Source: Pedosphaera sp.
Lineage (GTDB): Bacteria; Verrucomicrobiota; Verrucomicrobiia; Limisphaerales; UBA9464
Direction of reading: 5' to 3'
NCBI GenBank assembly: GCA_009695205.1
Contig: SIBK01000005.1
Span: 1-64,000, forward strand
Length of the DNA: 64,000 bases
Position 1 is the first letter of the stretch, and each line of letters starts with the position of its first letter. Positions 56,123 to 64,000 of this stretch are shown here, in pieces. A program made the translations under genes and the position numbers. The notes under the pieces were generated by a model. It saw nothing but the letters and a program-made list of their open reading frames with translations, was not told where the DNA came from and did no database searches.

Positions 56123-57913
56123 GGGAAACGTTCCGTCGGCGGATAATGAAATCCTCGAGCACCGGGCAGTCCATTTTCGTGCGGAGGAAACAATCGAGGG
56201 ACTCTTGTGGCGTGCAGACAACAGGCTCATTTTCGTTGAAGGACGTGTTCAAAACGATCGAAACACCCGTGAGCCGTTCAAAATGTTCGATCAATCTGTA
56301 GTAGCGCGGATTTGTATCGGCGTGAACCGTTTGGAGTGCCCTGAGCCATCGACGTGTATCGCGGCCGGAATGCACTGGCGCTTCTCGCTGCGGACTTGGA
56401 ATACCTCCATCATAAAGGGAACATCGTTGTCCTGTTCGAACCACGCGGAGACTCGTTCCCTCAGAATCGACGGGGCAAAGGGACGGAATGCCTCGCGCCG
56501 TTTGATTTTGAGATTCAAAATCTCCTTCATGTCGGACCGGCGCGGATCGCAAAGGATGGAGCGATTCCCTAATGCGCGAGGTCCCCATTCCATGCGCCCT
56601 TGGAAGCAGCCGACCACGTCGCCGCGGTCAATCGCTTCAGCGGTAGCACTGCAGAGGGCTTCGAAGTCCTGTGTGCGAACTACCTCGCAGCCTTTGGCTG
56701 CCAATTCCCCTGCGTTGGCAGTTAAGAGAATGCCGATGTCGTCGCTGCTGAATTGTGGTCCCGTATAGGCGTTCGATAGGGACGCTCGCGCCCTGGCGGG
56801 TCGTTCCGTTTCAGGGTGTTTGATGCCGTTTCTTTGACCGCCGAGTTCGGTCCAGACGGCTATCGCCGCACCAATGGCCCCGCCGGCGTCGCCCGCAGCC
56901 GGAAGCACGTATATCTTCCGGAAGGGGGACCGTAGATAGACCTTGCCGTTGGCGACTGAATTCATCGCGCAGCCTCCCGAAAAATCCAAATTGGAACATT
57001 GATAGCGAGCGTGCAACGATGTCAGGAGGGAAAACAGCGCCTCCTCATAGATCGCCTGGACGGATCGGGCTATATCCTTGTGGTGTTGTTCGAGAGGTTC
57101 GTGGGGTTGCCGGGCGGGTCCGAGCAATTCTGGAAGGCGCTGTGTAAATAAGGTCCCAATCTCTGGGGAACAATCGTTCCAGGTATTGGAAACGTTCTTA
57201 ACGTGGTGCTGGAAGAATCGCAGGTTGAGACGAAACGTGCCCTCGGGTCGGATGCGGACGATCTGCCGCATTTCTGCAAGGAAGGCGGGTTGGCCATACG
57301 GTGCCAGGCCCATGGCTTTGAATTCGTCTCTGAAATGAGGAAAACCGAGATACTGTGTGAGTGCCGAATAGAAGATACCGAGCGAGTGGGGAAAATAGAT
57401 TCGCTCATCGATCTTGATGTTGTCGCCGCGACCCGAGTCCCAGCTTGCACTGGCAAAATCGCCGAAACCATCTACGGAGACGCAGACCGCTTCCTCGAAC
57501 TGGGAAGCAAAAAATGCGGAGGTCAGGTGCGCGAAATGATGTTCGATATGATGAACCTGGGCTCGGAATGGCACATCGGGGAACGCGCGCCGGATCCCTC
57601 ACTCGATTGTCTCGGCCAGGCCCATGTTGCGGAATTTCTCGAGGATCAGGCGCGGGCTGGGCCAGTGGGTCAGGACGAATTTCACTCGTCGTGGGTGATT
57701 GGCCCGAGGTTGACGGTTGATTGCCACATGATCCAAATCACTCAGGGTGAGACCGGCTTCCCGCAGGCAATACTGAATTGCTTGGGTCGGAAGTCCGGCC
57801 CAGTGCTTGATGCGCCGGAACCGCTCTTCCTCGGCTGCGGCCACCAAGTGTCCGTCGCGGATCAGGCAGGCGGCAGAATCACCGTGAAACGCATTGAGAC
57901 CCAGCATGATCAT
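56118..57913 (-). pseudogene. NodU/CmcH-type carbamoyltransferase, opal codon and frameshift
   Basis: From ATG 57913: MIMLGLNAFHGDSAACLIRD, VAAAEEERFRRIKHWAGLPT, then TGA at 57599-57601 in the otherwise unbroken frame. It continues with VHHIEHHFAHLTSAFFASQF, VSVDGFGDFASASW, FPHFRDEFKAMGLAPYG, NLDFSGGCAMNSVANGK and GRMEWGPRALGNRSILCDPR. After HVDGSG a -1 or +1 shift near 56345 leads into TVHADTNPRYYRLIEHFERL, SIVLNTSFNENEPVVCTPQE and the normal C-terminus. Ancestral enzyme: O-carbamoylation of a sugar or natural product. The metal-binding HxxxH (HHIEHHFAH) is intact, so without the two lesions it would be active. Confidence 0.8.
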
Positions 57914-57947
57914 GGGGTTTCGGCATCAATCCCAAAGCGCCAGGGAG

Positions 57948-58035
57948 GAGAATTTACCGAATGTATGAGTGCGCACCGTGATTCCATGAACCGTTGCAGG
58001 AGAGAAGATTGCGCGGACTGCCGTCCGCGACTACG
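57948..58035. repeat. ~89-bp repeat with GTAG-type hairpin, copy B
   Basis: Partner of 56034-56122. Hairpin CGCGGAC-TGCC-GTCCGCG at 58012-58029, then ACTAC. It begins 35 bp upstream of the carbamoyltransferase start codon. Confidence 0.75.
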
Positions 58036-58536
58036 ACAGGTCGGGTTCATGGAGAGGCACCATTGAGAGCGTGATCGAATCCAGGCAAGATACCGCCCTT
58101 GGTCGATTTGCCCAACATCGCAGAATGACCTGATCAACTCCCATACCGCTGTGCTGTTTCAATTGAAACCAACGGATGCTGTAAGCATCGGGAAAATGCT
58201 GTCGAATGGGATTTCAGCAAACTCTTACCAGGAACACTGTCGAAGAGAATTCAGCCTGTATGCAACGAGTTTTATTTTGATGTATCCCCGGGGTGGCGTG
58301 AAAGCAAAGGCGGTCGGTTTCGCTTGCGCCAGGCATTTCCTGGCGCTCACCCGTGCGCTGTTTAATACCAGACCAAGAAAAAAGGCGGATAATGGTTTAA
58401 GCCTCCGTTGGAGCACGGGTCGTCTCCGGGGTGTCAGGCATCCCTTCCTGACAAAAAGGCGCTGAATATCCCTTCAGTCCGTGACCGAGTTTTTAATTTC
58501 ACGGAGTATGCGGAACAGGCAATCCTGGTTGCGTTC
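58036..58536. other. Non-coding stretch with two hairpins
   Basis: No gene recognised. A perfect GCGCCAGG-CATTT-CCTGGCGC hairpin lies at 58326-58346. GTCAGG-CATCCCTT-CCTGAC at 58433-58452 is followed by five A. The region also includes the plausible promoter area of the nuclease gene, but I cannot point to a -35/-10 pair with confidence. Confidence 0.45.
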
Positions 58537-61500
58537 ATGGACGTTCAGTTTCTCCTCGGCCCGGCCGGTTCCGGCAAAACGTTTCGTTGCATCGAAGCGG
58601 TCCGAGCTGAACTGCGATTGGCTCCGGACGGCCCGCCGCTGCTATTCATTACCCCCAAGCAGGCCACCTTCCAGCTCGAACGCCAGTTGCTTCAGGACAC
58701 GGATCTCCCCGGTTTCACCCGGCTCCATATCCTCTCGTTCAGCCGACTCGCGGAACGTCTCATGGATTGGCTTGAGGTATCGCCGCCGGAGATGTTGTCG
58801 GAGCAGGGTAGAGTTATGGTGCTCAGGGCGCTGCTGGGCCGGCATCGCGACCGGCTGAAATTGTTCCACGCCAGCGCCCGAATGCCTGGGCTCGCCCGGA
58901 AACTGGGCGAATGGCTCGCTTCGCTGCAGGAGCACCGACTTGGACCCGAAGCGCTCGATGAACTGGCGGCTCGGCTCGGTCTTCCTCAACCGTTGGCCGC
59001 CAAGCTATCCGATACGGCAATCCTATTGCGCGCTTACCAGGAATGGCTCACCGCTCATCAACTCGAAGACGCGGATCGCTGGATCGAACTCGCCGCAGGA
59101 CATGCCCGCCGGACAGCCTCCGCTCGTCTGCGCTTCGGTGGGCTTTGGCTCGACGGATTCTCCGAGATTACGCCGCAACAACTCGATCTCCTAACTGCGA
59201 CGTTGCCGTTCTCAGAGCGATCCACACTCGCCTTCTGTCTCGATCACGCCCCGGGGGAACCCACCTCCTGGCTTTCCGCCTGGAGTATCATTGGAGAAAC
59301 ATTCCGGAAATGCCACCGCGAGATCGCTGCGATGCCCGATGCGCGTGTGAGCGTTGATCTCTTGCCTCGCGACCGCCGGCACTCGCGGTTTGGGCCCGGA
59401 TCGGAACTCGGCCATCTGGAAGCGTATTGGACCCGGCCGCGACCGGCCGCATGGGTGGGGGTGGTCGATGCTCATGGCCAAACAGGGTTCGATTTCGATA
59501 CACCTCCGATACCGACCCAGATCCGCCTGGCCATTTGCCCGACGCCGGAGGATGAGGCCGAACTTGCAGCCGCCGAAATCACCAAGCACGTCCGACAGGG
59601 CGTCCGGTACCGTGAGATCGCTGTTCTCTTTCGATCGCTTGATCCCCATCTACCCGCATTCCGTCGCGCATTTCGACGAGCCGGCATTCCAAGTTTCGTG
59701 GACCAACGAGAGCCCGCCGGGCATCACCCGGTCGCTGAATTGACGCGGGGTGCCCTTCGGACGGTGGCTCAAGGATGGCGGCACGAAGACTGGTTCGGTG
59801 CCCTAAAGTCTGGGCTCGTCGATGCCAACGATTCCGCGCTCGACCGGCTGGAAAATGAGGCGATCCGGCGCGGCTGGGACGCCGCGGACTGGTCGCGATC
59901 GCACACTGATATTGCTGAAGAACTTGACGTCCTTCGTGCCAAAGTGGTCCGCCCATTCGCAACGTTGTTGCAAACGCTCGGTCCCCGCCCTTCGGGGACC
60001 TTGCTGGCCGCAGGGTTGCGGAGTTTCTGGATGGAGCTCGCTGTTGCCAATACACTCACGGAGGTCACCGCACAAGCCTTCGGCGCCTTAGCCCAGACAG
60101 ACCTGAATCACTCGGTGCTCACCGCACTCGACGCCTGGCTCCAGGATGTCGAACAGGCTTTCCATGATGAATGCATGACGTTGGCGGAATGGCTGCCGGT
60201 GCTCGAAAGCGCCCTGGGAAATTTGACGGTTGGACTCGTCCCTCCGGCTCTCGACCAAGTCCTAATCGGTACCGTAGACCGCTCCCGAAATCCAAATCTG
60301 CAACTGGTATTCTTGCCAGGCTGGAACGAAGGCTACTTCCCCGCCGATAACTCCAGGCATCCCCTCCTGTCGCCGGAGGAAGGGGACGCCCTCGAGCGGG
60401 CGGGAGTATTTCTAGGGAGCGGCCGACGACAAATGGGCCACGAGCGGTTCCTCGCCTACATCGCCCTCACTCGCTCCCGAAGTCGAGTCGTCGTTTCTTA
60501 CTCCCGACGTGATACTGCGGGCAAGGAACGCACGCCCTCGCCACTGCTCGATTCGTTGAAAAAGCTGTTTCCAGGACTCACCGCTGAATCGTGGAGCGCT
60601 CCGGGTCTGGCTGCCGCCAGCTCCCTGTCCGACACGAGCCCGGCTCCACAGGAACGGCTCATCCAGGCGGTCTCTTCCGCGGTCTTCGGCGATGAGTTGC
60701 GAAGCTCAGTGAGTCGAATGGAACAATTCGCCGCCTGCCCATTCCAGTTTTACGCCGTTTCGGTGCTCCGCCTCAACGAGCGCGAGGAATTCGAACTAAA
60801 CGCCCGGGAACGAGGTTCGTTCCAGCACGAAGTATTGTCACAATTTCACGCGTTAACGCGTATGGAAAACAAACCTTGGCGAGCCTATAATCAAACAGAA
60901 ATCAACGAACGGATCCAACGAATCGGTCTCGAAGTCGCGTTAACGTTCCGACACGGACTCCTCCAATCCGATGCGCCCTCCCGACACCGCGCCCAATACC
61001 TGATCCGCGATCTGACTCGGCTGGTAACGACGCTCGTGCAGTGGATGAGCTCCTTTACCCTGGATCCCATCGCAGTCGAACTTCCGTTCGGCTTGCCGGG
61101 TGCCGCGCTGCCCGCCTGGAAATTGGATCTCGGAAACGGACGGCGCCTGGCTCTTCAGGGAAAGATTGACCGCATCGACGCCTATCACGATCCCGTCACC
61201 CAAAAGAATTGGGTCTTCATCGGCGACTACAAATCGACCCCGAAAAAATTCGAACCCTGGCGCGCCGCCACAGGATTACAAATCCAGCTTCCATCCTACC
61301 TCGCCGCACTCCTCGAATTGTTGGCGGAATACCGGAGGCGGCCGATGACGCCTGAAAATGCGAGGCCCACCGGAGATGATTCGACCGCCGGTGCTGTCGC
61401 GCCCGAACTCCTGGCCGCGTCACCCGTCGCGGCGGGCATGGCCTACATCCCCTTGCGGCCAAGGCCCGCGAGGCAACGACCCGAAGATGCCGGTGAATTG

Positions 61501-61920
61501 GCCTACGACGACGGATTCGTTCATCGCGGTCGGTTCGACATCGCTGCCTTGGAATGGCTCGCAGATCCACGGAAAGACCGCACGGCTCAGTTTCGCCTGG
61601 ATCTCAAGAAGGATGGCAGTCCTGGAAAACGAGGGGATCTGCTCACTTCGACCGATTTCAACCAACTCCTTGACGCGCAACGCAACGTGCTCCGCGAATT
61701 GGGCCGTCGCATCGTGTCCGGCGAATCCGCCCCGTCTCCATTTAAGCATGGGACCGAAACCGCGTGTGATCACTGCGATTTTACAAACGTCTGCGGATTC
61801 GATCCGGGAACCATGGCATTCCGGAAGCCCACCGCCGCTGCGAGTGCAGTCCAAAACCCCGACGCGTGTCCGCCGACCGGCGCGCCAGGCAATGCGCGGA
61901 ATACAGTTTATCCGCGGTAA
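58537..61920 (+). CDS. AddB-like PD-(D/E)XK nuclease/helicase-like protein
   Basis: 1127 residues from ATG 58537. The N-terminal P-loop GPAGSGKTFRCIEAV (residues 8-15), followed by a UvrD-like but degenerate helicase body, and the C-terminal nuclease: KIDRIDAYHDP and GDYKST (Asp897, Lys899) form a RecB-type PD-(D/E)XK site. Four cysteines match the AddB iron-sulfur pattern: Cys734 (AACPFQF) and Cys1077, Cys1080, Cys1086 (CDHCDFTNVC). AddB works with AddA in end resection. No AddA gene is adjacent; the next gene is folK on the other strand. Confidence 0.88.
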   Translation: MDVQFLLGPAGSGKTFRCIEAVRAELRLAPDGPPLLFITPKQATFQLERQLLQDTDLPGFTRLHILSFSRLAERLMDWLEVSPPEMLSEQGRVMVLRALLGRHRDRLKLFHASARMPGLARKLGEWLASLQEHRLGPEALDELAARLGLPQPLAAKLSDTAILLRAYQEWLTAHQLEDADRWIELAAGHARRTASARLRFGGLWLDGFSEITPQQLDLLTATLPFSERSTLAFCLDHAPGEPTSWLSAWSIIGETFRKCHREIAAMPDARVSVDLLPRDRRHSRFGPGSELGHLEAYWTRPRPAAWVGVVDAHGQTGFDFDTPPIPTQIRLAICPTPEDEAELAAAEITKHVRQGVRYREIAVLFRSLDPHLPAFRRAFRRAGIPSFVDQREPAGHHPVAELTRGALRTVAQGWRHEDWFGALKSGLVDANDSALDRLENEAIRRGWDAADWSRSHTDIAEELDVLRAKVVRPFATLLQTLGPRPSGTLLAAGLRSFWMELAVANTLTEVTAQAFGALAQTDLNHSVLTALDAWLQDVEQAFHDECMTLAEWLPVLESALGNLTVGLVPPALDQVLIGTVDRSRNPNLQLVFLPGWNEGYFPADNSRHPLLSPEEGDALERAGVFLGSGRRQMGHERFLAYIALTRSRSRVVVSYSRRDTAGKERTPSPLLDSLKKLFPGLTAESWSAPGLAAASSLSDTSPAPQERLIQAVSSAVFGDELRSSVSRMEQFAACPFQFYAVSVLRLNEREEFELNARERGSFQHEVLSQFHALTRMENKPWRAYNQTEINERIQRIGLEVALTFRHGLLQSDAPSRHRAQYLIRDLTRLVTTLVQWMSSFTLDPIAVELPFGLPGAALPAWKLDLGNGRRLALQGKIDRIDAYHDPVTQKNWVFIGDYKSTPKKFEPWRAATGLQIQLPSYLAALLELLAEYRRRPMTPENARPTGDDSTAGAVAPELLAASPVAAGMAYIPLRPRPARQRPEDAGELAYDDGFVHRGRFDIAALEWLADPRKDRTAQFRLDLKKDGSPGKRGDLLTSTDFNQLLDAQRNVLRELGRRIVSGESAPSPFKHGTETACDHCDFTNVCGFDPGTMAFRKPTAAASAVQNPDACPPTGAPGNARNTVYPR

Positions 61921-61945
61921 AATACACGAGGTCAGGTACTGCCCA

Positions 61946-62509
61946 TCACTCCAAGTTTGGTCCTTGCCCTACGGCCACTGAGTCCGCCTGCGTCGCGATC
62001 CGTCGGAGGTCCGGGTCTGCTGGGAGGTTGGCTAGCAATTGAGACACGGACCGACCTTCGCCCGGCAGCATTAGATCCGCAGCAATCTCCCGGAGTGGCT
62101 CGAGCACGAATCGCCGCAGGTGCGCCCTTGGATGCGGCAAAACCAGGCCAGGCCCATTGCGAATCTCATCCCCCCACGCAATCAGATCAAGATCGAGCGA
62201 CCGCGCCTCGTTCATCACTCCCTTTGGACGCCGCCCGAACTCTTTCTCCCATTGCTGCAAGAGCGCCAAAAATGTTTCGGGAGTTTCGTACTTCGAAACG
62301 TTCATGCCCACGACTGCATTTACGAATCGAGGGGAATCCGGCGGACAGTCCACCGGCGCGGAACCCCACAACGACGACGAGACGAATCCATCCGGTGCCG
62401 CATGGCGGAGCCGCTCGATTGCCCGTCGCACTTGCGCCGCCGGATCTCCGAGGTTCGAACCCAATGCCACGTACGCGGTCGTCGGTCCTGGCGGGTGCTT
62501 GGAGTGCAT
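61946..62509 (-). CDS. folK: 2-amino-4-hydroxy-6-hydroxymethyldihydropteridine diphosphokinase
   Basis: 187 residues from ATG 62509. HPPK motifs: AYVALGSNLGDPAAQVRRAI, VNAVVGMNVSKYETPETFLA, RSLDLDLIAWGDEIRNGPGL and VLPHPRAHLRRFVLEPLREI. Transfers pyrophosphate from ATP to the pterin precursor of folate. Follows dapB by 26 bp on the same strand. The frame is open to 62596 but the extra N-terminus lies within the dapB end. Confidence 0.93.
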   Translation of the reverse strand: MHSKHPPGPTTAYVALGSNLGDPAAQVRRAIERLRHAAPDGFVSSSLWGSAPVDCPPDSPRFVNAVVGMNVSKYETPETFLALLQQWEKEFGRRPKGVMNEARSLDLDLIAWGDEIRNGPGLVLPHPRAHLRRFVLEPLREIAADLMLPGEGRSVSQLLANLPADPDLRRIATQADSVAVGQGPNLE

Positions 62510-62535
62510 CGGCACGTCTCTAACCTCGGTAGCAC

Positions 62536-63270
62536 TCACCGCAGACCCAGCACATCCTGCATGTCGTAAATCCCCGGTGAGCGTCCCGACACCCACTGGG
62601 CGGCTCGCAATGCGCCGTTGGCAAAGGTCTCCCGACTGCTCGCCTTATGCGTCAATTCGACTCGCTCACCGTTGGCCGCAAAAATTACGATGTGATCGCC
62701 CACCACATCCCCACCCCGCAGGGCATGGATGCCAATCTCGGAATTCGTCCGCTCCCCCGTGATGCCCTTCCGACCATGCCGCAAGACGTCATCGAGCTGC
62801 ACTTGACGCACCTTTCCCAGTATTTCGAGTAACGTTGTCGCCGTGCCGCTCGGAGCATCTTTCTTCAAACGGTGATGCATCTCCACCACTTCCAGATCGA
62901 ATCCCGGCCCAAGAATTTCGGCCGCCTTTTGCGTCAGCCAAAACAAGGTGTTGACGCCAGTCGAATAATTGGACGCCCAGACGATGGGTAGGCTGGATTC
63001 ATAGCTGCGGATCTGTTGTTTCTCCTCCTCGGAATGGCCGGTCGTCCCGATCACCAACGCCTTTCCGCGCTCCGCGCACAACGCCGCAACCCCTGCCGTC
63101 ACCGAATGAAAGGTGAAATCGATCACGACATCCGCGCCATCCATCACCGAGCGCAGATCGTCGCCAATGTCCACCGCAGCGGCGACCTGAAGTCCGGGCA
63201 TCTGTTGGGCGCACGCCAGCAGGGTTTGCCCCATGCGCCCCTTCGAACCATTAATAATCACTCGTTTCAT
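62536..63270 (-). CDS. dapB: 4-hydroxy-tetrahydrodipicolinate reductase
   Basis: 244 residues from ATG 63270 (MKRVIINGSKGRMGQTLLAC). NAD(P)H binding GSKGRMGQ, VVIDFTFHSV, VIGTTGHSEEE, the catalytic block EMHHRLKKDAPSGTATTL (His, Lys) and C-terminal VELTHKASSRETFANGALRA are as in DapB. Makes tetrahydrodipicolinate for lysine and diaminopimelate (cell wall). A longer open frame to 63342 lacks family similarity. Confidence 0.95.
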   Translation of the reverse strand: MKRVIINGSKGRMGQTLLACAQQMPGLQVAAAVDIGDDLRSVMDGADVVIDFTFHSVTAGVAALCAERGKALVIGTTGHSEEEKQQIRSYESSLPIVWASNYSTGVNTLFWLTQKAAEILGPGFDLEVVEMHHRLKKDAPSGTATTLLEILGKVRQVQLDDVLRHGRKGITGERTNSEIGIHALRGGDVVGDHIVIFAANGERVELTHKASSRETFANGALRAAQWVSGRSPGIYDMQDVLGLR

Positions 63271-63375
63271 CGAGACCGGAGTAAACCCGGAAGACGGCGC
63301 AATGCGAAGCCCGATTCTCAACCGATCCCGACGGGCTGCCATTTTCTGATTGTCCCTCCGGGTCCTGCGTGCAAG

Positions 63376-64000
63376 TTAGGAAGTTGACCTCGGACGTTCG
63401 CATGCGGTAGCGGTCGACGTGATCAACATGCCCGGCAGGCGTGGCAGCGCGAGCGATGCAAGGAGCAACAAGCCCGTGACGATTCCGGAGAGTTCCGAAG
63501 CCGTGCTGAGTGTTGCTGGGAGGCGTGTAAGTCCGTTCCCCAAGACGCCCAACACAGCGACCCCGAGCACGGTGCCGGCGACACTACCGCGTCCGCCAAA
63601 AATGCTGGCGCCTCCCAGCACCACGGCAGTGATCGCCGCGAGTTCGTATCCGGCGCCGGCGTCGGCCTTCGCCGTGCCGAATCGCGCGGTATAGGTCAGG
63701 GCGGCCAGACCCGCCATTGCACCCGCGAGGCAATACGCACACGCCACGCGGCGTTGGACGGGGAGTCCGGCATACTCGGCGCCCTCGGCGGAAAAGCCGA
63801 TCGCTCGGATTGATCGGCCCCAGGTGGTTTGGTGGATGAGTAGCGCGATGCCCAGACCGGTCATCAGAAGGAGCCAGGCCTGTGCGGGCAGGCCGCCCCA
63901 TTCGCCTGTGCCTATGAAAAGGAAGGATTCCGGAAAACCCGTAAACGCATCCGTCCCCTGAGTGATTGCCTCCGCCAATCCCCGGAAGAGGGAGTAGGTG
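63376..64000 (-). CDS. Sugar-type ABC transporter permease, partial
   Basis: At least 207 residues, continuing past the window end. Branched-chain/sugar permease family (BPD_transp_2, RbsC/RhaPQ-like): WGRSIRAIGFSAEGAEYAGL (family EAA-like cytoplasmic loop), ELAAITAVVLGGASIFGGRG and SVAGTVLGVAVLGVLGNGL. The N-terminal part ends as LFRGLAEAITQGT at the window border, consistent with a missing ~120-residue start. Substrate probably a monosaccharide or purine nucleoside. Confidence 0.82.
   Translation of the reverse strand, partial: TYSLFRGLAEAITQGTDAFTGFPESFLFIGTGEWGGLPAQAWLLLMTGLGIALLIHQTTWGRSIRAIGFSAEGAEYAGLPVQRRVACAYCLAGAMAGLAALTYTARFGTAKADAGAGYELAAITAVVLGGASIFGGRGSVAGTVLGVAVLGVLGNGLTRLPATLSTASELSGIVTGLLLLASLALPRLPGMLITSTATACERPRSTS

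Noticed and set aside
1..64000. CRISPR array or cas genes
   Set aside because: No regularly spaced repeats; the repeats found are dispersed pairs with hairpins. No Cas motifs.
1..64000. tRNA or rRNA genes
   Set aside because: I saw no cloverleaf with TTCRA arm or conserved rRNA block while reading both strands; a covariance search would be needed to be certain.

Overview
The window looks like a chromosomal segment of a GC-rich Gram-negative bacterium of the Planctomycetota-Verrucomicrobiota (PVC) group, most likely a Verrucomicrobiota member. Evidence: a planctomycete-type cytochrome C (PSCyt1) domain, short prepilin-like proteins ending in an 'FxDAH' segment, an exosortase, several secreted formylglycine sulfatases, remnants of a PVC-type membrane-bound dehydrogenase and a DUF6807 protein, and a GxxExxY protein. 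This placement is inference from gene content; there is no rRNA or tRNA gene in the window.

Layout. 1-4.7 kb: an insertion-sequence remnant, then a decayed outer-membrane electron-transfer locus (multiheme cytochrome, PSCyt1-MtrB/PioB porin fusion, cupredoxin-Ig protein), with every gene broken. 4.8-32.4 kb: a compact, intact, mostly housekeeping block: uvrA, a TPR lipoprotein, thiE, two pseudopilins, murJ, an exosortase, a split phosphotransacetylase pair, a DUF3500 protein, a 1-Cys peroxiredoxin, an M23 peptidase, a TIM-barrel isomerase, an FAH-family hydrolase, lepA, lepB, a NUDIX hydrolase, comB, a rhodanese and uvrB. 32.4-52.3 kb: a mosaic accessory region with three REP-associated tyrosine transposases (RAYTs), palindromic repeats of several families, a group II intron reverse-transcriptase scar and many truncated or frameshifted genes (LRR, WD40, ion channels, TerC, LysR, pirin, Ser/Thr kinase, dehydrogenase chimera). 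Intact or nearly intact genes lie among them: two sulfatases in or next to a small secreted-protein operon, an MFS transporter and an Smr-domain protein. 52.3-55.6 kb: a three-gene cassette of two dehydrogenases and a PfkB kinase, probably for sugar acids. 55.6-58.1 kb: a broken carbamoyltransferase flanked by two copies of an ~89-bp repeat. 58.5-64 kb: an AddB-like nuclease, folK, dapB and a sugar-type ABC permease cut by the window end.

Main observation: about twenty nonsense or frameshift lesions fall almost entirely in accessory genes, while the ~28 kb housekeeping block reads through without one. All three stop codons occur among the lesions, which argues against recoding. The best candidate for an under-described system is the REP/RAYT complement. 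Copies of a hairpin with core CGCGGAC-NNNN-GTCCGCG carry a GTAG tetranucleotide at the foot. A second, perfect 16-17-bp-arm palindrome lies close to RAYTs 1 and 2. The third RAYT has lost both its HUH first histidine and its catalytic tyrosine but keeps a full-length reading frame.
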